A stretch of 64,000 bases of DNA from assembly GCF_918731615.1 (NCBI RefSeq), contig NZ_OU957226.1:3225501-3289500 (forward strand), in the 5' to 3' direction. This DNA is from Flavobacterium sp. CECT 9288. GTDB lineage: Bacteria; Bacteroidota; Bacteroidia; Flavobacteriales; Flavobacteriaceae. Both the position numbers and the translations under genes were made by a program. Below are positions 24,795 through 33,209 of this stretch, piece after piece. Below the pieces are notes generated by a model. The model saw only the letters and a list, made by a program, of their open reading frames with translations. It was not told the DNA's origin and made no database searches. Within the stretch, counting starts at the first letter, position 1, and each line of letters starts with the position of its first letter.

Positions 24795-25391
24795 TTAGCT
24801 GTTATGAAATGCTTTTTTGTTGAAAAAAATCAAGATTCCAACTCCGGTTGAAATGGCCATATCAGCAACATTGAATATAGCGTTGAAAAAAGTAAATTCT
24901 TTTCCGCCCCAAATTGGCAACCAATCAGGCAAATTTCCGTGCCAAAAAGGGAAATAAAGCATGTCTACTACTTTTCCATGAAACCAAGTTCCATAAGGTT
25001 GATCCGAAAACATAGTAGCTAATTGTTGTTGACTGTCATTGAAAATTACACCGTAAAAAACAGAATCAATAATGTTACCGAAAGCACCAACAAGAATTAA
25101 AGAAATAGCGACAATCAAATAATTTGAACTCTTCTTTTTTACAGAATCCCACAACCAATAGCCTATACCACCAACAGCACCAATTCTAAAAAGAGTTAAA
25201 AACAATTTTCCATACGCTCCTGGAATTTGAACTCCCCAAGCCATCCCTTCATTTTCAATGAATAGAATTTTGAACCAATTGAACACTTTTACTTCTTCCC
25301 CTAAAACAAAATTAGTTTTAATGTAGATTTTAGAAGCCTGATCAACAATCAATAAGATAAAAATAAGAAGATACGCTTTTCGTAATGACAT
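24795..25391 (-). CDS. lspA: Lipoprotein signal peptidase (signal peptidase II)
   Basis: Inner-membrane aspartic protease that removes signal peptides from lipidated prolipoproteins. The 198-residue protein has four membrane segments. The conserved motifs are present: VDQASKIYIK, FIENEGMAWG, GAFGNIIDSVFYG with one catalytic Asp, and FNAIFNVADMAIS with the other. The insertion between helices 3 and 4 (about residues 120-160) makes it longer than the ~160-residue E. coli protein, which is common in Bacteroidetes. Downstream of the DksA/TraR-like gene but separated from it by a terminator hairpin. Confidence 0.95.
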   Translation of the reverse strand: MSLRKAYLLIFILLIVDQASKIYIKTNFVLGEEVKVFNWFKILFIENEGMAWGVQIPGAYGKLFLTLFRIGAVGGIGYWLWDSVKKKSSNYLIVAISLILVGAFGNIIDSVFYGVIFNDSQQQLATMFSDQPYGTWFHGKVVDMLYFPFWHGNLPDWLPIWGGKEFTFFNAIFNVADMAISTGVGILIFFNKKAFHNS

Positions 25392-25429
25392 TTTATAAAT
25401 TTTAATGGCGCAAAAATAACAATTTAATC

Positions 25430-25455
25430 AAAAAAAACGCTCCCAATGGAGCGTT
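25430..25455 (-). terminator. Intrinsic terminator between DksA-like gene and lspA
   Basis: A perfect 8-bp G+C-rich stem (25436-25443 with 25448-25455, 4-base loop) followed on the minus strand by eight T, 22 bases past the DksA-like stop codon. Confidence 0.85.
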
Positions 25456-25476
25456 AAATCTTGTTCACCAAGAGGT

Positions 25477-25857
25477 TTATCGTTGCAAGTTCTTTGCTTC
25501 AATACTCATTGTTGCATGAGGAACAATTTTCAATCTTTCTTTCCCGATTAATTTACCAGTTACTTTACAAACTCCATAAGTCTTATTTTCAACACGGAAA
25601 AGTGCGTTTTTTAAATCTCGGATAAATTTCTCCTGACGAATTGCCAATTGTGAATTTGCTTCTTTAGACATAGTTTCGCTTCCTTCTTCAAAAGCTTTGA
25701 ATGTAGGCGAAGTATCATCTGTTCCGTTGTTTAAATCATTCATGTAAGCACTTTTGATTAAATCTAAATCAGCTTGTGCTTTTTGAATTTTATTGAGTAT
25801 TAACTCTTTGAACTCTGCTAAATCAGCATCAGAGTATCGTGTAGCTTCATCTACCAT
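25477..25857 (-). CDS. DksA/TraR-like protein with degenerate zinc finger
   Basis: A 126-residue protein with an N-terminal coiled coil (about 10-90) and a C-terminal zinc-finger-like region. In place of the C4 motif only Cys97 is seen (YGVCKVTGKLIGKERLKIVPHATMSIEAK); the second position is Gly, and the later pair has His114 but no Cys. From memory this is the usual Bacteroidetes form. Members bind the RNA polymerase secondary channel and modulate transcription; the acidic tip is not evident, so a DksA-like role is inferred only from fold. Six bases after ileS, therefore in one operon. Confidence 0.82.
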   Translation of the reverse strand: MVDEATRYSDADLAEFKELILNKIQKAQADLDLIKSAYMNDLNNGTDDTSPTFKAFEEGSETMSKEANSQLAIRQEKFIRDLKNALFRVENKTYGVCKVTGKLIGKERLKIVPHATMSIEAKNLQR

Positions 25858-25863
25858 CGTATT

Positions 25864-28800
25864 TTATTTTGAAATTAATATCATTGTTTTTATCTCGTCA
25901 AATTCTATTTCTGTACCTTCTTTTAAATCATCTACAAAAACTAAATCGTGCGTTAATGTTTCTGATTTTATGTATGCTTCATTTTTCAAGATAGCCTCTT
26001 CTAAAATTCCATTTCGCTTTAATTGTACTTTAATCGTATCCGTTACTTCAAATCCTGAATCTTTACGGATGTTTTGAATTCTGTTTACTAATTCTCTAGC
26101 AATCCCCTCTTGTCTTAATTCGTCTGATATTGTAATGTCAAGTGCAACAGTAATTCCATTTGAATTTGCTACTAACCAGCCCTCAATATCTTGCGAAGTA
26201 ATCTCCACATCTTCTAAGGTTAAAGTTACGGAATTTCCTGCAATTACAATATCCAAGCTTCCTTCTTTATCTAACTGGGCAATTTGCTCTTTAGAAAAAC
26301 CCTGTATCTCTTTGGAAATCAATCCCATATCTTTACCAAAACGAGGCCCAAGTGCCTTAAAATTTGGTTTAATTTGCTTCACCAAAACTCCTGATGCATC
26401 GTCAAGAAGTACTATTTCCTTCACGTTTACCTCTGCTTTTATAAGGTCAGATACGGCCTCAATTTCTGCTCTTTGATTATCGTCAAGTACTGGAATCATT
26501 ACCTTTTGCAAAGGTTGACGTACCTTAATCATTTCCTTTTTACGTAGTGATAAAACTAAGGATGAAATGGTTTGTGCCTTCTGCATTTTACTCTCTAACG
26601 ACTTATTAACAAAGTTTTCAACGTATTTTGGAAACTCCGCCAAATGTACACTCTCGAAAGTTTCAGATTGTGTTGCCTGCGTTAAATCTCTGTAAAGTTT
26701 ATCCATGAAAAATGGAGCAATAGCCGCACCTAGTTTACTTACCGTTAACAAACACGTGTATAATGTTTGATAAGCAGCAATTTTATCCTGCGCATATTCC
26801 CCTTTCCAGAAACGTCTTCTGCACAAACGAACGTACCAGTTACTCAAGTTTTCCTGAACAAATTCAGATATGGCTCTCGCTGCTTTAGTAGGCTCATAAT
26901 CGGCATAAAAACCATCCACTTCCTTGATTAAAGTATTCAGTTCCGATATAATCCATTGATCAATTTCTGGTCTCTCTTGTACAGGAATCTCCGCTTCAGC
27001 ATATGTAAAACCATCAATATTAGCGTATAAACTAAAGAAGGAATAAGTATTGTATAAAGTCCCAAAGAATTTTCTTCGCACCTCAGCAATTCCTTCCAAG
27101 TCAAACTTCAAGTTGTCCCAAGGATTAGCATTTGAGATCATGTACCAGCGCGTAGCATCCGGTCCGTACTCTTTTAAAGTTTCAAAAGGGTCTGCAGCAT
27201 TGCCCAAACGTTTAGACATTTTTTGTCCGTTTTTGTCTAAAACCAATCCGTTTGAAACTACATTTTTATAGGCCACTTTATCAAAAACCAAAGTACCAAT
27301 AGCGTGCAAGGTATAAAACCATCCACGGGTTTGATCCACACCTTCAGCAATAAAATCAGCTGGAAAATCTTGGTTTTGATCTATTTTTTCTTTATTTTCA
27401 AAAGGATAATGCCATTGTGCATACGGCATAGAACCTGAATCGAACCAAACATCAATTAAGTCGGTTTCGCGTGTCATTGGTTTACCCGATGCCGACACCA
27501 AAGTAATTTCATCAACTACATTTTTATGTAAATCAATCAAATCGTAGTTTTCCTCGCTCATGTTTCCAATTTCAAACCCTTTAAAAGGATTTTCTTTTTG
27601 AAAACCAGCAGCGATAGATTTTTCTATTTCGTTGTACAATTCTTCAACAGAACCGATTAAAACTTCCTCTAGTTTATCCTCAGTTCTCCAAATTGGCAAT
27701 GGGATTCCCCAATATCTAGAGCGGGATAAATTCCAGTCGTTAGCGTTTTTCAACCAGTTTCCAAAACGACCTTCACCAGTTGCTTTTGGCTTCCAGTTGA
27801 TGGTTTCGTTTAGATCAAACATTCTGTCTTTAACTTCTGATATTTTGATAAACCAAGAATCTAAAGGATAGTATAAAATAGGCTTGTCTGTTCTCCAGCA
27901 ATGTGGGTAACTGTGCACGTATTTCTCTACTTTAAACGCTTTGTTTTCTTCCTTTAATTGAATCGCAATTTCTACATCAACAGAACGCTCTGGAGCTTCA
28001 CCTTCGTTGTAATATTCGTTTTTCACATACTTGCCTGAGTAACTACCAAGTCCTTGTACAAAACGTCCTTGCAAGTCTACTAATGGAACCGGAATTCCGT
28101 TTTCGTCAAGCACTAATAATGGCGGCACTTCTGGTGTAGCTTCTTTGGCCACTTTGGCATCATCAGCACCAAAAGTTGGCGAAGTATGAACAATTCCAGT
28201 ACCATCTTCGGTAGTAACAAAATCTCCTAAAATCACTCTAAAAGCGTTTTCAGCATTTTGATACGGCAATACCAATGGCATTAATTGTTCGTATTGAATG
28301 TTGACTAAATCAGCTCCTTTACACGTTGCAGTTATAAAGAAAGGGATTTTTTTATCGTCTTCTTTGTAGTTCAACAATTCACTTTCCTCTTGTACTTCTG
28401 TATATTTTCCAGCAAATTGTTTGTTTACCAATGCTTTTGCTAAAATAACATTGACAGGTTTAAACGTATATTGATTGTAGGTACTTACTACAACATAGTC
28501 AATTTTCGGGCCCACAGTAAGCGCGGTGTTACTTGGTAAAGTCCAAGGTGTAGTAGTCCAAGCTAGGAAAAAAGTATCTTCAAAAAGGTGCCCTATTTCA
28601 AAAATGCGTTGCAAGTCTGATAGGCTTTCTTCAAGAACTTTAAATTGTGCCACAACTGTAGTATCCGTTACATCACGGTAACTTCCTGGCTGATTGACCT
28701 CGTGAGAGGACAATCCTGTTCCTGCTTTTGGGGAATACGGCTGAATGGTGTAGCCTTTGTACATCAAATCCTTGTTGTAGATTTGCTTTAAAATCCACCA

Positions 28801-29283
28801 AACGGTTTCCATGTATTTTGGTTTGTAGGTCACATACGGATCTTCCATATCAACCCAATATCCCATTTTTTCGGTCAAATCATTCCATACATCCGTGTAG
28901 CGCATAACTGTTCTTTTACACGCTTCGTTGTATTCTTCAATAGAAATGGTTTTTCCAATATCTTCTTTGGTAATTCCAAGTTCTTTCTCGGTGCCTAATT
29001 CTACAGGTAAACCGTGCGTATCCCAACCGGCTTTGCGCTTTACTTGGAATCCTTTTTGAGTTTTATAACGGCAAAAAATATCTTTAATAGCACGCGCCAT
29101 CACGTGGTGAATTCCTGGTAATCCATTTGCTGAAGGCGGACCTTCAAAAAATACGAACGGTTGATTGCCTTCGCGAGTGGTTACACTCTTTTCAAATATA
29201 GTTTCTTTCTTCCAAAAAGCAAGTACTTCTGACGCCACTGTTGGCAAGTCAAGTCCTTTGTATTCAGTAAATTTTGTGCTCAT
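25864..29283 (-). CDS. ileS: Isoleucyl-tRNA synthetase
   Basis: Class I aminoacyl-tRNA synthetase of 1139 residues, the long form usual in Bacteroidetes. The HIGH motif appears as GLPGIHHVMARAI near residue 55, and KMSKS as DKNGQKMSKRLGNAADPF. The editing domain holds TTPWTLPSNTALTVGP and GTGIVHTSPTFGADD; the anticodon-binding region follows KFFGTLYNTYSFF. First gene of the ileS/DksA-like unit. An imperfect -7 element (TACTTTCG) lies shortly before the ATG. Confidence 0.97.
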   Translation of the reverse strand: MSTKFTEYKGLDLPTVASEVLAFWKKETIFEKSVTTREGNQPFVFFEGPPSANGLPGIHHVMARAIKDIFCRYKTQKGFQVKRKAGWDTHGLPVELGTEKELGITKEDIGKTISIEEYNEACKRTVMRYTDVWNDLTEKMGYWVDMEDPYVTYKPKYMETVWWILKQIYNKDLMYKGYTIQPYSPKAGTGLSSHEVNQPGSYRDVTDTTVVAQFKVLEESLSDLQRIFEIGHLFEDTFFLAWTTTPWTLPSNTALTVGPKIDYVVVSTYNQYTFKPVNVILAKALVNKQFAGKYTEVQEESELLNYKEDDKKIPFFITATCKGADLVNIQYEQLMPLVLPYQNAENAFRVILGDFVTTEDGTGIVHTSPTFGADDAKVAKEATPEVPPLLVLDENGIPVPLVDLQGRFVQGLGSYSGKYVKNEYYNEGEAPERSVDVEIAIQLKEENKAFKVEKYVHSYPHCWRTDKPILYYPLDSWFIKISEVKDRMFDLNETINWKPKATGEGRFGNWLKNANDWNLSRSRYWGIPLPIWRTEDKLEEVLIGSVEELYNEIEKSIAAGFQKENPFKGFEIGNMSEENYDLIDLHKNVVDEITLVSASGKPMTRETDLIDVWFDSGSMPYAQWHYPFENKEKIDQNQDFPADFIAEGVDQTRGWFYTLHAIGTLVFDKVAYKNVVSNGLVLDKNGQKMSKRLGNAADPFETLKEYGPDATRWYMISNANPWDNLKFDLEGIAEVRRKFFGTLYNTYSFFSLYANIDGFTYAEAEIPVQERPEIDQWIISELNTLIKEVDGFYADYEPTKAARAISEFVQENLSNWYVRLCRRRFWKGEYAQDKIAAYQTLYTCLLTVSKLGAAIAPFFMDKLYRDLTQATQSETFESVHLAEFPKYVENFVNKSLESKMQKAQTISSLVLSLRKKEMIKVRQPLQKVMIPVLDDNQRAEIEAVSDLIKAEVNVKEIVLLDDASGVLVKQIKPNFKALGPRFGKDMGLISKEIQGFSKEQIAQLDKEGSLDIVIAGNSVTLTLEDVEITSQDIEGWLVANSNGITVALDITISDELRQEGIARELVNRIQNIRKDSGFEVTDTIKVQLKRNGILEEAILKNEAYIKSETLTHDLVFVDDLKEGTEIEFDEIKTMILISK

Positions 29284-29638
29284 TTTATCCTTTTCTTTAA
29301 TCGAAATGCGAAAGTAGTAAATTAAAGTTGAAAGTTGAAAGTCGTAGGTCGAAAGTTACGCTTTAAGCCAAAATCGATTTACTTGCATTTTGACAAAAAA
29401 GATAAAAACACTTTTATTCATCTGCTTCTAATTCAAAAAAATCATTGACTGGTTTCCCAAACAATTTTGATAATTTCAGAGTTAAAACGGAATCATGAGT
29501 GCGCTCGATTTTATAAATTTGATAAAACTTGTGGGCACGGGATTATAAATACAAGCTATCGGGTATCGTTCTAGTATTCTTTTGTTGCTGGGAACGCAAT
29601 GAAATTGTAGCTGTTAGCTGTTCCTTGCTTTTTTTGAA
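29284..29638. other. Spacer downstream of an accessory gene and upstream of ileS
   Basis: 355 bases. It holds repetitive AAAGTTGAAAGTCG-type phrases (29318-29357), the remnant of an XRE-type regulator (29414-29542) and about 100 bases near the mepB stop in which nothing is recognisable. Confidence 0.6.
29414..29530 (-). pseudogene. C-terminal remnant of an XRE-family HTH regulator
   Basis: A 38-codon open stretch ending at a stop codon encodes KFYQIYKIERTHDSVLT then LKLSKLFGKPVNDFFELEADE. This is the last helices of a Cro/C1-type HTH domain ('...IE...S...TL.KLSK.F..PVNDFFEL'). Upstream the frame reaches a stop (29543-29545) without any recognition helix, so the DNA-binding part is gone. Probably debris of an integration or recombination event beside ileS. 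Confidence 0.55.
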
Positions 29639-30169
29639 TTAGTTTTTTTCTAACTCTATTTTCAGTAACTTTTTTAGCTTGTTTAAGTCAATTTCATTAC
29701 TGTTTCCAATTTCTACGAAATATTTTGTTTGCCAATTTTGAGTTTTTTGCGCTTGTTTATTTTCTGTTACGCTCCAATTTGGGTAAACTCTAATTCCACG
29801 TTTTCCTTTCCCTTTTGGGCTTGTCAAAATTCTATTTTCGCTCAAAACTGTTTTGTTGAAAATAAAAACTCCAAACCTTTCTGCTTGACGTGTAGCAATG
29901 AAGTAAAATTCGAATTCATCGTCAACACTATGCGGTTCCGTTATGCCCTTTTGATTTCGTTTCCAGATTGACACAAATTGCCCTGCTTTGGTTGGCGTGA
30001 TTTTCGCCATTCTGAATTTCACTCTTTGTTTGTTCAGTTCAAAATTATGAGCGAAATACTCTTGACTTTCTTTTTCAATTTCTAGGTTTTCAAGTTGTAT
30101 TCCGCAAACTTTAAATATGGAATTATTTAAAAGTTGTATTTCAGAAAATATGTTACTGGAATTTGTCAA
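29639..30169 (-). CDS. MepB family protein
   Basis: A 176-residue soluble protein. Its second half has the MepB pattern: KAGQFVSIWKRNQKGITEPH, FGVFIFNKTVLSENRILTS, KGKRGIRVYPNWSVTENKQAQKTQNWQTKYFVEI. The founding member lies beside the staphylococcal MepA efflux gene, but the biochemical role is unknown. The frame begins with TTG, since the only internal ATG would remove the first 53 residues; initiation at TTG is therefore likely but unproven. It belongs to an accessory cluster between ileS and recO, so horizontal acquisition is plausible. Confidence 0.78.
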   Translation of the reverse strand: MTNSSNIFSEIQLLNNSIFKVCGIQLENLEIEKESQEYFAHNFELNKQRVKFRMAKITPTKAGQFVSIWKRNQKGITEPHSVDDEFEFYFIATRQAERFGVFIFNKTVLSENRILTSPKGKGKRGIRVYPNWSVTENKQAQKTQNWQTKYFVEIGNSNEIDLNKLKKLLKIELEKN

Positions 30170-30283
30170 TTTTGGTACTATTAATTTTTTTTATGATTTA
30201 TTTTTCTTCGTAAAGAGGCAATGAAGGATCAAGTTCTCGAGCTACAGCATTTCGGGTTTCTTTCTATCCAATGTTTTTTATAC

Positions 30284-30820
30284 TCATTTCCAATTGTTTC
30301 GTGCCTTTGTTTCAGTTATATGAGTAAGATGGTGGTTGCAATGCCACGCATAAACCCCAATATTCTCGTCTATCCTGAACTCTTTTCCGTGTTCGGGATG
30401 AATAAATATTTTTGAATAGTCACTTTCTGCTAAATTGTTTAATAAAACGGTCCATCTTTCGTGAATACCTTCAATCATTTTTAATGACGGTTCTATTTGC
30501 ATCTTTTTGCTATCAAACAGTTCTGCCCAACGATCTTCATAATATGGTTTTATTGTTGGTTTATCCTCTGTCAATGCAAGTTTTAAGCGAATTAAACTGT
30601 TCATATGACTGTCAGCACAGTGATGAACTACTTGCCTAATTGTCCAACCATCAGGCCTGTATGGAGTATCGAGTTGCTCGTCAGTTAAATTTATGACTTC
30701 ACTTGACAGTCTCTCTGGAAAGGTAGAAATATCAGAAATCCATTTTTTTAAAATGTCTTTCGTTATTAATGTAGGTTTCTCAAACTTACCTATAGGGTAT
30801 TTTAATAGCTCAATATTCAT
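30284..30820 (-). CDS. YfiT-like metal-dependent DinB-fold protein (putative thiol S-transferase)
   Basis: A 178-residue four-helix-bundle protein of the DinB/YfiT superfamily (not DNA polymerase IV). The metal-binding histidines fit the YfiT pattern at His67 (VVHHCADSH), His160 and His164 (YAWHCNHHLTHI). KYPIGKFEKP at the N-terminus and DGWTIRQVVHH are family hallmarks. Related enzymes are called bacillithiol S-transferases or metal-dependent hydrolases; the substrate here is unknown. The start at 30820 (MNIELLKYPIG) was chosen over an upstream ATG that adds 22 unrelated residues. Confidence 0.83.
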   Translation of the reverse strand: MNIELLKYPIGKFEKPTLITKDILKKWISDISTFPERLSSEVINLTDEQLDTPYRPDGWTIRQVVHHCADSHMNSLIRLKLALTEDKPTIKPYYEDRWAELFDSKKMQIEPSLKMIEGIHERWTVLLNNLAESDYSKIFIHPEHGKEFRIDENIGVYAWHCNHHLTHITETKARNNWK

Positions 30821-30981
30821 AAAGTTAATTTGTGTCTTTATTGTGTCTTTTTTTTTAGTATTAACGCCTACGTTACTGCAGAACAAAAGGTTTGGATTTA
30901 ATTAAGCATATCGTCCAAATTGCTTATAGCGTGTTTGAGGCAGAGGATGTTGGTAATCCTACTTACTTTTCTTTGCACTCT

Positions 30982-32103
30982 TTAATTATAGTATTCTATT
31001 TTGCGCTCTGCAACCAGCGATGGAATTCCTTCCTGAGTACCTTCCATATAGATATTGCATTTTATCCAGTTGTTATGGCTGTCATACTCGTAACTATAAT
31101 AGTATTCTTTTACTGGTAATTCTTGTTCTGGGTCATCTAGGATAAATTCCTTTTTAATCATATCACCTTGCTCGTTAAAGGTTTTTAAATATTTTGTAGT
31201 GGGATTAGATATTGTTCCTGGTCCAGTAATATAATATTTTACTGTTTCTACATAATCTTGGGTTGGGTGGTAGCTGTATTCTTCTTTATCTACTATTTTT
31301 CCACAACCATACATAGTGACTTGTGTTATACGCCCCAATGAATCATATTCATACTGTAATTGCAAGTCCTCACAAAAAGGAGACTCTGTTCCCATATCGG
31401 TATATGCCCCTATTTTTTTTCCATATAATCCGGCTATGATTTTCTGATTGATTACTTGGTCTTTATCATTGTATGTAAATAATTTACGTGTAAATAGATC
31501 TTCTTTCTTATATTTTTTATGAAGCGTTTCTTTGCCCAATCTAACAACATTATATTGTTTCTCTTCAACTATTCTACCAAGTTTATCATATATATATGTA
31601 TATATATTCGCACAATAATCACTCCATATTTTTCCATCTTCTTCAAGGACTTCATCTTTATGTGAAACTTCAATTTGATTCAATTTCATTAATAAATTAT
31701 AATTAGCTACAGGGTAATACCATTTTAATGCTGTTTTAAATTTGCTTTTTTCAGCACAGTCCTTGTCATTATATATATACTCATCTGCTCTGCTATAATC
31801 AATTTGAGTAAAATAATTATTACCTGGGATACTGGTTATTTCTGCCTTCAGCCTATTGTGTTTATCTACTTCTACAAAAGAACTAACACTTATACCATTA
31901 GATATAATAACATTTGCTCTCTCTCGCTTAGACCAGGTTTCTTTTGGCTTATTGAATTTACAATATACAGTTTTAACAGAATCTTTTAAATTATAAACTT
32001 TTGAAAATGTTCCTACCCAATTATATTTTTGCTCTTTTTGTGCATTAATATTTATTGAAAATAATAATGTTGAGAACAATAAAAATTTTAGAAATAATTT
32101 CAT
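30982..32103 (-). CDS. Secreted YD-repeat-like protein
   Basis: A 373-residue protein with a signal peptide (MKLFLKFLLFSTLLFSININA). The body contains several degenerate YD/RHS-type repeats: YIYDKLGRIVEEKQYN, FTYNDKDQVINQ, YEYDSLGRITQVTMYG, KTFNEQGDMIKKEF and YEYDSHNNWIKCNIY. Such repeats form beta-strands of extracellular sheets, but the protein lacks the large RHS shell and any toxin domain. Expected to be periplasmic or surface exposed. Function unknown. It is in the accessory region between ileS and recO. Confidence 0.6.
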   Translation of the reverse strand: MKLFLKFLLFSTLLFSININAQKEQKYNWVGTFSKVYNLKDSVKTVYCKFNKPKETWSKRERANVIISNGISVSSFVEVDKHNRLKAEITSIPGNNYFTQIDYSRADEYIYNDKDCAEKSKFKTALKWYYPVANYNLLMKLNQIEVSHKDEVLEEDGKIWSDYCANIYTYIYDKLGRIVEEKQYNVVRLGKETLHKKYKKEDLFTRKLFTYNDKDQVINQKIIAGLYGKKIGAYTDMGTESPFCEDLQLQYEYDSLGRITQVTMYGCGKIVDKEEYSYHPTQDYVETVKYYITGPGTISNPTTKYLKTFNEQGDMIKKEFILDDPEQELPVKEYYYSYEYDSHNNWIKCNIYMEGTQEGIPSLVAERKIEYYN

Positions 32104-32126
32104 AAAAAGGATACTTATTTTTTACC

Positions 32127-32264
32127 TCACCGGTACTGATTTTCAAGATTAGATAATTCTGCAATATTTTGATTGTAAACTTGCGCCAAACTCTTTAATT
32201 CACGCAACTCTACTTCATATTTTAAATCCAAAACAAGTTGCTTTAACTTGCAAACGGAATTATT
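32127..32264 (-). pseudogene. Short coiled-coil coding remnant
   Basis: A 45-codon open stretch without an ATG encodes a charged amphipathic helix (KLKQLVLDLKYEVELREL then KSLAQVYNQNIAELSNLENQYR) and ends in a stop. An ATG lies just upstream but in another frame, as if a one-base shift had occurred. It may be the end of a lost regulator or transposase; the family is not recognised. Confidence 0.3.
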
Positions 32265-32340
32265 TCATTGCTAATATACAAACAAATAGTACAAAATGAG
32301 CTACAAGGTTTTTGTTTTTGTATCGTTTATCATGTGTTTT

Positions 32341-32437
32341 GCGTGAAGGATGGAAGCGGCATCCTTTTATGGAGTTTACGGAATAAAAGATACAGCGCAC
32401 AGCCTGACCCGGAGTTTTTACGCAGGGGCACGCCCAC
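32341..32437. repeat. Dispersed structured repeat, copy D
   Basis: Shares GATGGAAGCGGCATCCTTTT with copy A exactly; the preceding GG makes a GGATG/CATCC hairpin. A different, shorter inner loop follows, then AAAAGATACAGCGCACAGC, matching copy A's AAAAGATATAGCGTACAGC at 17 of 19 bases. The right end (GACCCGGAGTTTTTACGC...GGGCACGCCC) differs from copy A. It sits within 10 bases of the recO stop codon. Confidence 0.65.
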
Positions 32438-32441
32438 GATT

Positions 32442-33155
32442 TTAGGAGAAAACCTCTTTTAAAACATCGAGTGATTTTGGTTTTTTAAAGCCGTCTAAAT
32501 GGAAACTGTAGTAATCAATCAGTATTTTTAGAAGGATTTGGCGTTCTATGACATGAAAGATTTTTTGACTATTATCGAATTTTAAATCAATCAGTTTTTT
32601 AAACAAATTACTTTCATGTTCCGTGAGGGAACTAATGGCGTGAAAAGGTGTGAAAATACCTTCGGTCATTTCAAAAAAAGCCATATCCATATCCGAAGTA
32701 TCAGGGTAAAAACCGAGATATTTGGTGGTTTCCAATAATAAAATTAGATGGAAATTAGCTATTTCATCGTGGTTGTCTAACCAGTGTAATGCGGTTTCTA
32801 GGAAAGTAAAAAGGGGCTCGTTTTCTTCCTCTTCGTGAATGGAATGGTGGAGCATTTCTGAAATGAACATCACCATGGTGCTCTTATAAATATCGGAGTG
32901 TATGGAATGAAAAGCTGAGCTGATTTTTATCTCTTTAAAATTTTCTAAAGTGCCTTTGTTTTTATGAACGGCCTCAATTTCAAGAATTGTCAAAGGCTGA
33001 AAATAAGCCTTTTTTTGACTTGCTTTCCGACTCGAAAAAGCATCCCGAACAAAATATGATTTTAAACCGTGCGATAGGGTAAAACATTTTACGATCAAGC
33101 TTTTCTCCTGAAATTTTAATGATGAAAGAACAATAGCTTTGGTTTTGACTTGCAC
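32442..33155 (-). CDS. recO: DNA repair protein RecO
   Basis: Recombination mediator that works with RecR to load RecA on gaps coated with SSB. A 237-residue protein: N-terminal OB-fold (MQVKTKAIVLSSLKFQEKSLIVKCFT...SYFVRDAF) and a C-terminal helical domain (FISEMLHHSI, FLETALHWLD, LLLETTKYLGFYPD). Zinc-finger cysteines are absent, as in many Bacteroidetes RecO proteins. It follows porZ on the minus strand with a 54-base gap containing AAAGATTGAAAAAT-type short repeats. Confidence 0.9.
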   Translation of the reverse strand: MQVKTKAIVLSSLKFQEKSLIVKCFTLSHGLKSYFVRDAFSSRKASQKKAYFQPLTILEIEAVHKNKGTLENFKEIKISSAFHSIHSDIYKSTMVMFISEMLHHSIHEEEENEPLFTFLETALHWLDNHDEIANFHLILLLETTKYLGFYPDTSDMDMAFFEMTEGIFTPFHAISSLTEHESNLFKKLIDLKFDNSQKIFHVIERQILLKILIDYYSFHLDGFKKPKSLDVLKEVFS

Positions 33156-33209
33156 AATTTTAATTTAAAGATTGAAAAATATAAAGATTGAAAAATTCAT
33201 CTCTCTAAA

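Larger units (their letters stand above)
32104..32441. other. Spacer between YD-repeat gene and recO
   Basis: 338 bases with no intact gene. It contains a short coiled-coil-coding remnant (32127-32264) and copy D of the dispersed repeat (32341-32437). Confidence 0.6.

Noticed and set aside
29531..29638. Inverted repeat GGAAC...GTTCC near the mepB stop
   Set aside because: The stem is only 5 bp with a long loop and has no T-run, so it is not convincing as a terminator or recombination site.
30821..30981. Integron-type attC site near the YfiT-like gene
   Set aside because: Phrases such as AACGCCTACGTTACTGC and GTTTGAGGC recall attC core sites, but no proper paired R/L boxes could be assembled and no integrase is present.
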